From the NCBI GenBank assembly GCA_002502365.1, contig DAOJ01000065.1, positions 1 through 64,000 on the forward strand: a stretch of DNA of 64,000 nt, written 5' to 3'. This document shows positions 19,065 to 28,486 of the stretch, piece after piece. Both the position numbers and the translations under genes were made by a program. Below the pieces are notes generated by a model, which worked only from the letters and a program-made list of their open reading frames with translations, searched no databases and was not told where the DNA came from. Origin of the DNA: Euryarchaeota archaeon UBA106 (lineage in GTDB: Archaea > Thermoplasmatota > Poseidoniia > Poseidoniales > Thalassarchaeaceae). Positions within the stretch are counted from its first letter, which is position 1. Each line of letters starts with the position of its first letter.

Positions 19065-19923
19065 TTTCGTCTGTTGAAAGGGTGTCTCCAGACATCAATC
19101 TGGTCATTAGGTCTGCAACTTCCACTTGTTCTTCTTCTTCAGTGGAACCTCCTTCTCTAGCTTCAATAGCCTTTAGCAAATCCTGCATAGAATGTATGCA
19201 ACGAAGAGAAACGATGTATCTGCCGTGTAGTGAATCTGCCTCCCTCTTAGCTCTTGTTACCCCCGACTGGGCAGAATTTGCCTTTTCTCGAAGTCTATCG
19301 ACTTCTTCAGATAACTCCGCCATCAGGTCATGGGCTTCTTGTGCACCCACAACTGCTCTTTTCACCTTCTTGTGTGCATCTTCTTGTTTCTTTTCCGCAT
19401 CCCGAAGTTGAATTTTTAATTCTCTAATCCCACCATCTGATTTTTTTTCCTTTGCTTCCCTTAATTCTTGGTGTAATTTCTTCATTTTGGATACAAATTC
19501 ACGTTCCTTTTTTCCAAGGAATCGACCTTCGTTATACTGTCTTTCCAATCTTTCTATTTCAGTTCTGATTCTACCTGGAGATCTTGTTCTGTCCAATTTC
19601 TGTTCTCTTTCATCTTTAGCACCGTTTTCAGCGATTTTTTCTCTGAAAACGGTTCTAATTTCTCTCAGAGTTTCAGTTCTTTCCGCTCTCAAGTCCTTTA
19701 ACTCGCGAACGGTTTGATTTGCTTCATCTCTAAGTGACTTTTGATTTTGAACTTCGGTAATCAATTCCTTTACTTGACGATTTAATTCATTTCTCTCATC
19801 TAATAATTTGCGGACCTTAGAATTCCATTGGTCTCTCTCTTCTCGATTGTAGGATATTTGTTCTTGTACATCATCACAAAGAGGTTGTAAAATGCCGCGA
19901 ATTTCCTCGCTTTCCATCTTCAT
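19042..19923 (-). CDS. Long coiled-coil protein A (COG1340-like)
   Basis: 293 residues, almost entirely charged heptad-like coiled coil with few hydrophobic breaks (IEEREDQW..., LKELKDLRAER..., LRDAEKKQEDAHKK). It resembles the uncharacterised archaeal coiled-coil family COG1340, sometimes mis-annotated as phosphoserine phosphatase. The C-terminus has an acidic EEEEQVEV patch and a globular end, SGDTLSTDEIMALQ, typical of that family. No catalytic motif is visible. It is the last of three minus-strand coiled-coil genes; a 64-base gap separates it from protein B. A structural or nucleic-acid scaffolding role is inference. Confidence 0.8.
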   Translation of the reverse strand: MKMESEEIRGILQPLCDDVQEQISYNREERDQWNSKVRKLLDERNELNRQVKELITEVQNQKSLRDEANQTVRELKDLRAERTETLREIRTVFREKIAENGAKDEREQKLDRTRSPGRIRTEIERLERQYNEGRFLGKKEREFVSKMKKLHQELREAKEKKSDGGIRELKIQLRDAEKKQEDAHKKVKRAVVGAQEAHDLMAELSEEVDRLREKANSAQSGVTRAKREADSLHGRYIVSLRCIHSMQDLLKAIEAREGGSTEEEEQVEVADLMTRLMSGDTLSTDEIMALQRN

Positions 19924-19987
19924 TGAATCAACCTCTCAATATTTCGTCCTATGGTTTGCATATAAGGGCATTTGGTAAAGAATAATC

Positions 19988-20953
19988 TCACTCTCTTCGG
20001 GTTGCAGAATTCCCTTTCCTTGGCCCTCCACGGGTAACACCAAGTTTACGCATACCCTTTTTCCGGCCTCTTGCTCTTTTTTGTGAGGAATTATTTTCAT
20101 CATTCGACTTATTCGAATTTTCTGTAATTTCAGTAAGCCCACCAGATTCCAGTAGTGCAGACAATTCATTAGTGTTTAAGGCGCCCCCTGTACTAGCTCT
20201 ATTTTTTACATCTGTGAGCCGTATTTTCTTTCCTTGTTGGGATGTAATTTTTAGATATGAACGAATTCTTCCTGATTCTTTGCGTAGTTTCCTTCGTTCA
20301 GATTTAATGACATCTAGGCGTTTATCGATACCACTAATTTCCTTACTCATCCTCCTAATTTCCTTCCTAGTGATTTTGTTTGAATCTAATTCAGTTCCGT
20401 CAGTCACAGATTCTTCTGCATTTTGTTTTGTCTTTTTCGTTGAATCTAAATCAGTGGTAACCTTTCGTAATTTCTCTATTTGTGTCACATATCTAGTGTG
20501 GGCCTGCTCTGCTTCTCTCTTGCGAACAACTGCGGCTTGTAACTCAAAGAATCTTCTAAATGATTCCAATTCTCTATTGATCGTTGGAACTGCCGTAAGG
20601 TCGTTATCGATTGTTGTTAACTTAGAATATGTGTCAGCCATCCATTCTTCCAAGACAGAAGCAGGTGGTGGGATGGAAATATTGACCTTATCTCGTAATT
20701 GCCTTTCTTTGTCGGCTTTTTTCTTAATTTCGTGAAACTCTCTCAATAAATTACGTCTTTCCCCATCCGCTTCTTCTATACCACCAACAGCCGATCTTAA
20801 TGATTTGACAATTTCAACCTGGGAGCGTCGCTCTTGTTTTAGGGAATTAAATTCATCATCAAGAGAGCGTAAATCTCTCTCCAATTGTTTGGACTTTTCA
20901 TCGATTTCGACATGAGGTAATGCCTCAAGGTCATCAAAAAGTCCGTCACTCAT
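19988..20953 (-). CDS. Long coiled-coil protein B with basic tail
   Basis: 321 residues. Residues ~15-230 are predicted coiled coil (KQLERDLRSLDDEFNSLKQ..., KEISGIDKRLDVIKSERRKL). A short conserved block LSALLESGGLTEI follows near 262-274, then a low-complexity Asn/Ser/Asp linker and a strongly basic tail with RKLGVTRGG. The block and the RKLG-TRG tail are shared with coiled-coil protein D at 26114, showing these two are the closest pair. The ATG overlaps the stop of gene C (ATGA). The basic tail could bind nucleic acid or acidic membrane lipid; that is inference. Confidence 0.8.
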   Translation of the reverse strand: MSDGLFDDLEALPHVEIDEKSKQLERDLRSLDDEFNSLKQERRSQVEIVKSLRSAVGGIEEADGERRNLLREFHEIKKKADKERQLRDKVNISIPPPASVLEEWMADTYSKLTTIDNDLTAVPTINRELESFRRFFELQAAVVRKREAEQAHTRYVTQIEKLRKVTTDLDSTKKTKQNAEESVTDGTELDSNKITRKEIRRMSKEISGIDKRLDVIKSERRKLRKESGRIRSYLKITSQQGKKIRLTDVKNRASTGGALNTNELSALLESGGLTEITENSNKSNDENNSSQKRARGRKKGMRKLGVTRGGPRKGNSATRRE

Positions 20954-21840
20954 TCTTCTTCAGCCCCTGGATTCGACGACTTAGATTGTTTTGACTTTAT
21001 ATTCTTGGTTGAAGCGTTATTTGTTTTTCTTCGAGCGAAACTGGAATCGCCTCCCTGTTTCACTCTTTTCATATCCTTAAGCAGGTCTGGGTAACCTACT
21101 CCTAATTCACTATAGCCATCGGATAATCTACGGCCCCAATGTTCTATCGCATAATCAGATTGGGAAAGTAATTCCTTTGCTCTATCCAATTGTCTTCTCA
21201 ATTCTCGAAGCTCAGATTGTAGTGCTACCTTTTTGTCGTGCAAAGGCTGTGCCTTTTCAACGGCTTTAATCATATTTTTATGAGCCCTATTTGCAATGGA
21301 AAATAAATGAGAAACTTCTCTTCTAGAGTCAATATATTCGGCCATTTCAGGATTCGAATCCCTTCTTTCTCGGAGCCATTTTTCATTTTGCTCGATCAAT
21401 TTTTTCCTACGATCAATCATCTTCCTTTCGGCCTTATGGTCCAAGGCAGAGGTCTGAATTTGCTCTTCAATATCCTCTAATTCTTCGAATAATTTTTCTT
21501 TTTTCCAATCAGGATCAAGATTAACCATCCCGCCAGATTCTACCAAAACATCTCGATGCCCTTTGACTTTGGGAATTAAATCTCTTGCTTTAATTTGCGC
21601 TTGATCTCTTTCATCCTTTAATTGGGCTACTAATTCGTTAGCTCTCTTGTGTGTTTCAACAGATCGAGATACCTTTGGTGTTAAATTCTGTTCCTCAGCC
21701 TCCAAGGTTCTGATTACTGTAGGCAACTGGTCATTCAACAACATCCTTCGGTTCAACAAGGCCTGCGCTAACTGATCGGGCGTTACTGCCAAGAGAGCCT
21801 CAGAGTCCATATGCATGCGGCGCAAATTAGAATCTGCCAT
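20950..21840 (-). CDS. Long coiled-coil protein C
   Basis: 296 residues from the ATG at 21840; a GTG three codons earlier lies inside the dyad and is less likely. Residues 1-35 contain a short globular start (EALLAVTPDQLAQALLNRR). About 200 residues of coiled coil follow, with a break around DPEW/NPEMAEYIDSR. A YSELGVGYPDLLKDMKR motif and a Ser/Lys-rich basic tail ending in acidic residues close it. It is the first gene of the minus arm of the divergent coiled-coil locus and overlaps gene B by 4 bases. No enzyme motif is visible. Confidence 0.8.
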   Translation of the reverse strand: MADSNLRRMHMDSEALLAVTPDQLAQALLNRRMLLNDQLPTVIRTLEAEEQNLTPKVSRSVETHKRANELVAQLKDERDQAQIKARDLIPKVKGHRDVLVESGGMVNLDPDWKKEKLFEELEDIEEQIQTSALDHKAERKMIDRRKKLIEQNEKWLRERRDSNPEMAEYIDSRREVSHLFSIANRAHKNMIKAVEKAQPLHDKKVALQSELRELRRQLDRAKELLSQSDYAIEHWGRRLSDGYSELGVGYPDLLKDMKRVKQGGDSSFARRKTNNASTKNIKSKQSKSSNPGAEEE

Positions 21841-21842
21841 AA

Positions 21843-21859
21843 AGGTCACTACGTGACCT
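21843..21859. promoter_or_regulatory. Perfect 17-base dyad, candidate operator
   Basis: AGGTCAC-TAC-GTGACCT is a perfect 7-base inverted repeat with a 3-base spacer. It lies three bases ahead of coiled-coil gene C and about 50 bases ahead of the divergent membrane protein gene. Its position in the only intergenic gap shared by both arms, and a DtxR-like regulator encoded at 23810, make it a plausible operator. No second copy was noticed elsewhere in the window by eye. Confidence 0.5.
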
Positions 21860-21906
21860 ATTTTTGGGGTTTCCTTGATAGGTAGACCTGCTCCGACTTC
21901 TCGCCA

Positions 21907-23799
21907 ATGCAGGCAAGCCTTAGTCGAAGCAGCATGTTTGTATTGGTAGCATCAATAATTCTAGTGACGCTATTTTCGATTAATGTCAGTGCAGAGGAAC
22001 GATTTACAATAGAAAACCCATTGGATTGGGATACCACTCTAATCGATGCATCTACATCAGAGCCATCTGGAAACGATTCTGCATATGCTGGAGATTACAT
22101 CCTTATCTCAATTGAAATCGATAATACAGATACAACTGCCGGCCATGATGAGTGGTGGTTCATAATGGGGATTCAAGGCCAGTCCTCTCCCGAATTGACG
22201 GGTTTCCTTGAGGGGTCACAAGATGTTGTTTTGGTTAATTTCTCCTTTGGACCTCTTTCTGAGGGAGTCTTGCTTCTTACATTCGGCATAGAATCTTCTG
22301 GTCAAAATAAGAGTCTAACTTTGGAAGTGGAACCAAATCCGATTAATCTCACAGCTGCAGGCTCACCTGAGATAGCAATAACAGGTGAGCCTGTTCACAA
22401 GGGAGATACGTTAACCGCCTCAATTTTAGTCCATAACCAAGGTAACTCACCTCAAATAGTCAGTCTTCAAATTATTCAAGGCAACCTAAGTCCTATTCAA
22501 GGAGCAGGGGTAGAAATCAATCCTGGGTCAAGTAGAGAAGTCTCTACCTCTTTCCTGCCTTCATCAGTCGGCTCCTTGAATTTAGATTGGAGTGTAGTCT
22601 CCAATAGCGGAGGGGTTGCCCGTGAATTAAACGGAAGTACCACAATAGAGGTTCTAGATTCTCAATCATTGGAACTTGTAATTGACTCTACGGATTGGGA
22701 TTTAGAAAATGGATTAAATTCAGAAGTATCTCTTTATCTTAGCCAAGGTCGATCTCGAACCGTAGAGATAGAGATTTCTATAGTTGATCAGGCCATAGAA
22801 TCTACACTACAAACTTTCCAATTCATGATGGATCCTGGAAAAAGAGATTTAACACTTCCACTTGGAAATCCATCTGCTGACTCTTTGATTATCAGAGTGA
22901 CTCCAATATCTTGGTTAGCCACTAATGACATAGAAATTCAAACTACATTAGTGCCGCCTTTGTTGGATTTGGAAGTAATTGCAGGTGTTCCAAATCCAAG
23001 TGCACCGATAGTAGGAGGGAGTTTACAACTTCCATTTAGTTTAACAAATAACGGAAATACTCCTACGCTAATGGGTGAGGCGAGGGTAGTGAGAAATTCT
23101 GACAGAATGATACTTGATTCTGTCACTGTAGAATCGGTTAATTCTGGTGGTGTTTTCAATGGTGATTTTTCGATAAATAACTGGCCTGATTCGAAGGTAG
23201 TCGAAGTAGAAATTATTTGGATTACTAGTGGTCAGACAAAAAGCAAACTGCTAGAAATTGAAACGTTTTCTGATCCCAACGAAGACGCCGAATTGCCTTT
23301 TGATTTGATGGCGTCAATTTACGGAACTATCTCCGGCTTGGTAATTGTAATCTTCATTTTAGTGTTATACCGGACAGTTTCTGAAAACGTAGAGGACACT
23401 GGTAAATCAAGATTTAATCAATTGCGCGTCTCCCGAGGGGAGAAGAAGAAAACAAGAACCGCTGAAAAAAGAGAGGTCAACTGTCCGGAGTGCGATCAGC
23501 GATTGAATATCCCGTATTCTCATTCAGGAGCAGTCAAATGCCCTGCATGCACATCGAGGTTTACAGTCGAAGCAATACCCACAAATGATGAGGATAAATC
23601 TCAAAATGCCTCCCCTTCAGAGCGGGAATCGATCGAAAATAATTCAGCTGTATCTAATGATTTAATTGCAATGTCTGCTACTGATATGTTATCCTGTCCT
23701 AGTTGTGACCAAACGCTCAAAGTTCCTCTTGAAAGGAGACCGGTAAAGGCAAGGTGCCCTGCTTGTCGTTCAGAATTCCTAGCCGAAGTAGGTGACTAG
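21907..23799 (+). CDS. Exported CARDB-like membrane protein with two C-terminal zinc ribbons
   Basis: 630 residues. A signal peptide (about 1-29, ending NVSA) leads to ~440 residues of beta-rich extracellular sequence with repeats resembling CARDB/Ig-like domains (VHNQGNSPQ, LTNNGNTPT). A single membrane helix near 473-493 follows, then a cytoplasmic part with two four-cysteine ribbons (CPECDQRL...CPACTSRF near 525-550, and CPSCDQTL...CPACRSEF at the very end). The topology places the sensor-like domain outside and metal-binding ribbons inside. It begins the plus arm of the divergent coiled-coil locus, 10 bases before the DtxR-like gene. A signalling or anchoring role is inference. Confidence 0.85.
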   Translation: MQASLSRSSMFVLVASIILVTLFSINVSAEERFTIENPLDWDTTLIDASTSEPSGNDSAYAGDYILISIEIDNTDTTAGHDEWWFIMGIQGQSSPELTGFLEGSQDVVLVNFSFGPLSEGVLLLTFGIESSGQNKSLTLEVEPNPINLTAAGSPEIAITGEPVHKGDTLTASILVHNQGNSPQIVSLQIIQGNLSPIQGAGVEINPGSSREVSTSFLPSSVGSLNLDWSVVSNSGGVARELNGSTTIEVLDSQSLELVIDSTDWDLENGLNSEVSLYLSQGRSRTVEIEISIVDQAIESTLQTFQFMMDPGKRDLTLPLGNPSADSLIIRVTPISWLATNDIEIQTTLVPPLLDLEVIAGVPNPSAPIVGGSLQLPFSLTNNGNTPTLMGEARVVRNSDRMILDSVTVESVNSGGVFNGDFSINNWPDSKVVEVEIIWITSGQTKSKLLEIETFSDPNEDAELPFDLMASIYGTISGLVIVIFILVLYRTVSENVEDTGKSRFNQLRVSRGEKKKTRTAEKREVNCPECDQRLNIPYSHSGAVKCPACTSRFTVEAIPTNDEDKSQNASPSERESIENNSAVSNDLIAMSATDMLSCPSCDQTLKVPLERRPVKARCPACRSEFLAEVGD

Positions 23800-23809
23800 T
23801 GGCAATTAA

Positions 23810-24475
23810 TTGAGAGGTGAGTTCCTGACTGAGTTGAGTGAGTTTGAAGAAATGTACCTCAAACGAATGTTTGAGATACACACTAAACACCCTTCAGCCA
23901 TCGTCAAGACCTCTAATTTAGCAGAGATGATGGGTGTAAGTGCAGCATCAACCACAGAAATGATTCAACGTTTAGCAAATAGGGATTTGGTGACTTACAT
24001 TCCATACAAGGGTTCTCGCCTTACAACTGAAGGATTCTCCATTGCTGGCAAAATTAAACGACGTCAATTACTAATTGAAATGCTATTGACAGATGTAATT
24101 GGGTTTCAAGGTGATATTCATGCAATCGCTTGCGAAATGGAACATGCGATAAATAATGAGTTAGAAGCGGCGATAGATTCCCTCTTGGGCTATCCTGAGG
24201 AAACCAAATCAGGAGAACGTATTCCACAAGTAGCTAGACACTTTGAAACTAATATTCAAACCCCTCTTTTGCCAATATCGAATATGCCTAATGGAAGCAC
24301 TGGAGAAATAGAGTTCATTGCTCTTTCAGGACAAGATTCGAAGACTTTGGATAATCTAAATTTTGGAATTGGTAATTTCGTTTCAAAAACAGATGATGAT
24401 TTGTATATTGATACAAAACAAATTTCTCTTTCCGATAGTTTATCCAAGAAAATTTTAGTCAGATTAGGAGGCTGA
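23810..24475 (+). CDS. DtxR/MntR-family metal-dependent regulator
   Basis: 221 residues. The N-terminal half is a winged helix: SEFEEMYLKRMFEI, then the TSNLAEMMGVSAASTTEMIQRL recognition region and a GSRLTTEG wing. Then comes the dimerisation/metal domain with GDIHAIACEMEHAIN, which holds the usual Glu/His metal ligands. The C-terminal ~60 residues look like an SH3-like FeoA domain. The family represses iron or manganese genes when metal-loaded. The start is unclear: TTG at 23810 or a TTG at 23834; a GAGAGGTGA stretch lies between. It is followed after 3 bases by a membrane protein gene, so it is in a tight operon. Confidence 0.88.
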   Translation: MRGEFLTELSEFEEMYLKRMFEIHTKHPSAIVKTSNLAEMMGVSAASTTEMIQRLANRDLVTYIPYKGSRLTTEGFSIAGKIKRRQLLIEMLLTDVIGFQGDIHAIACEMEHAINNELEAAIDSLLGYPEETKSGERIPQVARHFETNIQTPLLPISNMPNGSTGEIEFIALSGQDSKTLDNLNFGIGNFVSKTDDDLYIDTKQISLSDSLSKKILVRLGG

Positions 24476-24478
24476 ATC

Positions 24479-26068
24479 ATGGAAGATGATGACACTTATA
24501 GTTTAGAGAAAGCTCTAAACTCTTTAACAGATTTACCTGCAGAGGAAGAGTCCAATCTAGAAGAACAAAGCCCACATAATCATGAATCGCAATTAGGAAT
24601 AGTAGAAACTGCCCAAATCAAATCCTCTAAAATTCATAGTTTGAGAAGCCAGGAAAAAACCCTCCTCCGGATAGACCGACTACTAGTAAGTGGTGGGATT
24701 CGTTTTGTTTTGTTTTTACCGTTAATTGTAATCGTTAATTTTGGTCTTGCACACTCTTACAGAAACACTACACCAGAATGGTGGATCGAACATATGCAGG
24801 AAGTCGCACCAGTCGAAATGCACTTAGGGATACATTTCCTATCGTTATTTATTTTAGTAGCAAACATGGCTTTGTTAATTCTGCTATTCCGTCTACTAAG
24901 TGTCACAAAAATGATTTTTCAACACGAAGCTGAGGCTCTTACAACAGCTGGATTAACATTCAAAAGTTCACACGGTTATGCCGAAATGCGTGCAACGATT
25001 AATGGCTCTAGGAGACAATTAGGTGCAACGATAACTTTCCTACTATTTGCAATAATTTTCCTTGCTATTGCCTTATGGTTAGCACCTGATGGTGATTTGT
25101 CCCCAAGGCTTGTGGCTCTCTCAACAGGCTCTGTGCTCGCAGGTCATGGAACCTTCCTTGTATCGAATAATTCTCGATTCAATGCCAACGAACCCTGGGG
25201 CATGCTGAATGCTTTCTCGCCTCCTATACACCCGGCATTATTGACAAGACCTTTTTCAGATGTAATTAAGGCCCATATTGACCCATTGTTGGCAGTTAGG
25301 ATCTCTGAATACCTCCGCACAGTCGAAAACGAAGTTAATCCTGGTTTTTCAATGACTCAGATGCAAGAAACTCTTCTACATCTTCTACATCTAAGGAGAA
25401 GGTCATTAATTGATGAAAAGGAATTCAGAGCCGCACTTTCCGAAATGATTGATACGGGTTCGATTGACAGATTTTTCGACCACCCAGAATTAGGTCAGGA
25501 GACTTGGGACCGCCTTTTATCGAGAGCTATGATAGATTGTGCCCCATTTTTCCGCCTCCATGACAGGTTACATATGAGGCATCAAACCGGTAGAATAGAC
25601 GATGTTTGGTTTGATGTGGATATGGAGAATTTAGTAGTTGGCCCTGCAAACTTATTTGCATTTATTCTTAATCAAACTAATGAGGTTCAAGATCTAGTTT
25701 TAAGGGTTCAAACTCCAGACTTTAGACCTAATGAATGCGAATATAGACTCAAGGTCGACCCTCATAAATCGATTTCATTTGATGGCATTATTTCCCCTAA
25801 ACTCACAGAAAATTTACCTAATTTACTTAATTCTACCAGAATAATTTGGCAGAGTTTACTTCCATCCGGAACAGGGGAATCTACCGTTACAATCCGGCTT
25901 GAAGATTTGCAAGGGAATTTAATTGCGGGTAGAGTATTAACAGTCCAAATCCGAAATGATTTGTTTACACGTCTAAGAATGACAACGGGCGCACTCTTCA
26001 TATTAGGGGCTATAATTGCCATCTTGTCGCCAATATTACCATTTGTTGGTTCAGTACTTGGCCTGTGA
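24479..26068 (+). CDS. Multi-pass membrane protein, unknown
   Basis: 529 residues, not recognised. An acidic N-terminus (1-60) is followed by membrane helices near 75-93, 117-139 and 180-203, a weaker one near 205-225, a long soluble middle (~240-495) rich in helices and then beta strands, and a C-terminal helical hairpin near 500-528. No catalytic motif is visible. The ATG follows the regulator stop by three bases with GGAGG upstream. Being between the DtxR-like gene and coiled-coil gene D, it belongs to the same locus as the exported zinc-ribbon protein. Confidence 0.8.
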   Translation: MEDDDTYSLEKALNSLTDLPAEEESNLEEQSPHNHESQLGIVETAQIKSSKIHSLRSQEKTLLRIDRLLVSGGIRFVLFLPLIVIVNFGLAHSYRNTTPEWWIEHMQEVAPVEMHLGIHFLSLFILVANMALLILLFRLLSVTKMIFQHEAEALTTAGLTFKSSHGYAEMRATINGSRRQLGATITFLLFAIIFLAIALWLAPDGDLSPRLVALSTGSVLAGHGTFLVSNNSRFNANEPWGMLNAFSPPIHPALLTRPFSDVIKAHIDPLLAVRISEYLRTVENEVNPGFSMTQMQETLLHLLHLRRRSLIDEKEFRAALSEMIDTGSIDRFFDHPELGQETWDRLLSRAMIDCAPFFRLHDRLHMRHQTGRIDDVWFDVDMENLVVGPANLFAFILNQTNEVQDLVLRVQTPDFRPNECEYRLKVDPHKSISFDGIISPKLTENLPNLLNSTRIIWQSLLPSGTGESTVTIRLEDLQGNLIAGRVLTVQIRNDLFTRLRMTTGALFILGAIIAILSPILPFVGSVLGL

Positions 26069-26113
26069 CTTTTCATCAGGTCCATTCAAGAAGCAAACAC
26101 CTGTGGCCGGCCC

Positions 26114-27100
26114 GTGTCTGAAGAGGTTACCAACCCAGACGATGACCTTAGGAGTCGTCTGCATGCAATGGAGACAAAACTCCGACGTATGAGAGATAAT
26201 CGTAACAGTCACAATGAAAATGCACGTAGAGCTGCTGATTCAAGGAATGCTGTCCAAGAGCAAGCCAAGGTAATCAGAGAATCAATCGATGAATTGAAGT
26301 TACAACAAAAGGAGATAAGAGATAAAGCACTTATTCACAAGGCCAAGCGAGATGAAATCCAAGGCCATATCCGTGAATTAATCTCCAAAAAGCGTGGTCG
26401 AAGAGATGAAGAAAGAGGTTCAAAATCAATTGTTATTGAATTGTCTGAAACGGAAGGTCAAATAGAAAGAATCGAAAGACGATTAGAAACAGATGGTCGA
26501 TTAAAATTAGAGGATGAAAATAAACTCCTCAAAGAATTAAAAAAATTAATTGGTAAGCGAAATGAACTTCTGCCAGCGGTAAAGCAACACCAAGCGATAA
26601 CGATTGACCTTGGAGATATGGATGAATCCATAACACGACTCAAGGCTGAAGCAGATTCTGAACACCAATCAATGGTAGATTGCCATAAACAGGCAGATGA
26701 AGTGTGGGAGGAAATTAAACCTCTCTTTGAAGAGAGAGATTTCTTGAGAGCCGAAGGTGATAGACTTCACAACGCTTTCCTCGAGGCCCGAAAATCAGCC
26801 GATGAGGTTCATACCGAAATGAAGGTGCTTTTAGATCAAGTTAATGAAATTCGAGATTCAATCAAAGCCGCACGCGAAGAACGTGAAAAGACGATTAAAG
26901 ATCATAATCAGTCCGTAAGGGATGCAATTAGGTCTCCTTCTGAAAGTGAAGAATTAGCAGGCTCCTTAGAAGAAATGTTGTTGCAGAGCGGGTCGCTTAC
27001 ATTGGGCGGAACCGGAATGGAAAAAGAACCAGTCACTTCAGAAGGTAAGGTTAAGAAAACCAAAAAGAGAAAGTTAGGCACCACTAGAGGAAAGGTTTGA
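26114..27100 (+). CDS. Long coiled-coil protein D with basic RKLG-TRG tail
   Basis: 328 residues beginning at GTG 26114. Residues ~8-270 are continuous coiled coil with heavy Glu/Lys/Arg content. The block LEEMLLQSGSLTLGG (about 286-300) and the basic tail KKRKLGTTRGK match the end of coiled-coil protein B, and the body fits COG1340. The start codon follows a GGCCGGCC palindrome with no clear ribosome-binding site, so it could also be translated from a leaderless mRNA. It closes the plus arm of the divergent locus and converges with pdxS, two bases from its end. Confidence 0.82.
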   Translation: MSEEVTNPDDDLRSRLHAMETKLRRMRDNRNSHNENARRAADSRNAVQEQAKVIRESIDELKLQQKEIRDKALIHKAKRDEIQGHIRELISKKRGRRDEERGSKSIVIELSETEGQIERIERRLETDGRLKLEDENKLLKELKKLIGKRNELLPAVKQHQAITIDLGDMDESITRLKAEADSEHQSMVDCHKQADEVWEEIKPLFEERDFLRAEGDRLHNAFLEARKSADEVHTEMKVLLDQVNEIRDSIKAAREEREKTIKDHNQSVRDAIRSPSESEELAGSLEEMLLQSGSLTLGGTGMEKEPVTSEGKVKKTKKRKLGTTRGKV

Positions 27101-27102
27101 GA

Positions 27103-28092
27103 TTACCAGCCTCTCTCTTCTAAACGTACATCCAAGGTTTCAATTTCTAAACCAGGCATAGGTTCTCCTATCATTGCACTTGCTTCTGCAACAATCGATG
27201 GGTCTTCAAAGTGGTGAGTCGCTAGAACAATTGCTTCCGCTGTTTGCACAGGATCAGAACTCTTGAAAATCCCTGAGCCAACGAAAATACCATCCATTCC
27301 ATGTTTCATCATCAATGCTGCATCCGCAGGTGTTGAAATTCCTCCTGCTGAGAATGTGACTACGGGTATTCTACCAAGCCTAGAAACATCTTCGAGAACT
27401 GCCGATACTTCTAACCTTAGTTCTTCTATAGTTCCGAAGGGTGTATCTGCTGTCTCTAGATTGAAAGATGAGACTTTCTTGATTCGATGAAATCCTTCCA
27501 TAATCGTATCAACCATTTCCTCTCTTCCATCTTTGCCAACTGATTGAGCGTGAGCGATTTCGTCAGCAACTAATCTTGCATGTTGCACTGCACTGACGAC
27601 ATTCCCAGTTCCAGCTTCGCCTTTTGTTCGCATCATCGCGGCACCTTCGGCTACCCTTCTTACCGCTTCACCTAAATTTGTGCAGCCGCAAACGAAAGGA
27701 ACTGTGAAGTTATTCTTAGCAATGTGGAAAAAAGGATCAGCAGGAGTTAATACTTCAGATTCATCAATCATATCTGCCCCTAATGCTTCCAAGACTCTGG
27801 CTTCTTCATCATGGCCTATCCTCGCTTTTGCCATGACAGGTATTGAAGTGGTTTCTATAATTTCTTTAATCATATCAGGGTGACTCATTCGGGCAACCCC
27901 GCCGCTTGCTCGTATATCGGCAGGCACTCTCTCTAACGCCATTACGGAAACCGCTCCTGCGTCTTCGGCAATGTGTGCTTCCTCTGCGTTAACGACGTCC
28001 ATTATGACTCCGCCTTCTTGCATTTTGGCGAAGCCTCTCTTCAGCAACTCTGTGCCGTGACGCATTCCTGACAGGTCAACTCGTTGAGTCAT
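27103..28092 (-). CDS. pdxS: Pyridoxal 5'-phosphate synthase, PdxS subunit
   Basis: 329 residues of the PdxS/Snz family, a TIM barrel that condenses ribose or ribulose 5-phosphate, glyceraldehyde 3-phosphate and ammonia to PLP. Visible marks are [26 protein letters not shown] (with the catalytic lysine), [19 protein letters not shown] and the phosphate loop [15 protein letters not shown]. The glutaminase partner PdxT is not adjacent. A TATA-like ATATAT (28121-28126) is 29-34 bases ahead of the ATG, the spacing of a leaderless archaeal mRNA. The gene converges with coiled-coil gene D. Confidence 0.97.
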   Translation of the reverse strand: MTQRVDLSGMRHGTELLKRGFAKMQEGGVIMDVVNAEEAHIAEDAGAVSVMALERVPADIRASGGVARMSHPDMIKEIIETTSIPVMAKARIGHDEEARVLEALGADMIDESEVLTPADPFFHIAKNNFTVPFVCGCTNLGEAVRRVAEGAAMMRTKGEAGTGNVVSAVQHARLVADEIAHAQSVGKDGREEMVDTIMEGFHRIKKVSSFNLETADTPFGTIEELRLEVSAVLEDVSRLGRIPVVTFSAGGISTPADAALMMKHGMDGIFVGSGIFKSSDPVQTAEAIVLATHHFEDPSIVAEASAMIGEPMPGLEIETLDVRLEERGW

Positions 28093-28120
28093 ATATATGC
28101 CTGAGAGTAATCACTCATCA

Positions 28121-28126
28121 ATATAT
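28121..28126 (-). promoter_or_regulatory. TATA box of pdxS (leaderless)
   Basis: ATATAT lies 29-34 bases ahead of the pdxS ATG in an otherwise mixed-composition gap. That spacing puts transcription start at or next to the start codon, as is common in archaea. Confidence 0.5.
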
Positions 28127-28151
28127 GTCTAAGCCCAGCAGCGGCTAAACT

Positions 28152-28427
28152 TCAATCAGCGAGAACGGGCGAATCACCCGTGGCAATTTCCAGCTCGAGG
28201 CTTTCATTCTCATTCCTCTCGATCCATTCCATTTCTTCTTCGGGAACATCAGTATCGGCAAAAATCGCTTCGACTGGGCATTCCGCAACACAGGCAGCAC
28301 AATCAATGCATTCATCAGGGTCGATGACCAAATATGTGTCTGCTTCTTTGAAAGCCTCGACTGGACAAACTGCCACACAATCCTGATACTTGTGTCCAAC
28401 ACATGCGCTTGTAACTACGTGGGTCAT
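28152..28427 (-). CDS. Ferredoxin, 7Fe/8Fe type
   Basis: 91 residues from the ATG at 28427 (a TTG four codons earlier is also possible). The first cluster motif is [14 protein letters not shown] with spacing typical of FdxA-type 3Fe-4S sites. The second is [12 protein letters not shown], a standard 4Fe-4S site. The C-terminal half is acidic with no cysteines. It is a small cytoplasmic electron carrier, possibly for pyruvate or 2-oxoacid oxidoreductases. It is a separate unit, 59 bases upstream of the pdxS start on the same strand. Confidence 0.9.
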   Translation of the reverse strand: MTHVVTSACVGHKYQDCVAVCPVEAFKEADTYLVIDPDECIDCAACVAECPVEAIFADTDVPEEEMEWIERNENESLELEIATGDSPVLAD

Positions 28428-28486
28428 CTTATCACTCAAACCTCGGTGGGGGATTTAGCATAAGAATCCTTGTCAGCATTTGTAGT

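Noticed and set aside
26105..26112. GGCCGGCC palindrome before coiled-coil gene D
   Set aside because: Eight bases is too short to stand out, and no second copy or spacing pattern supports an operator.
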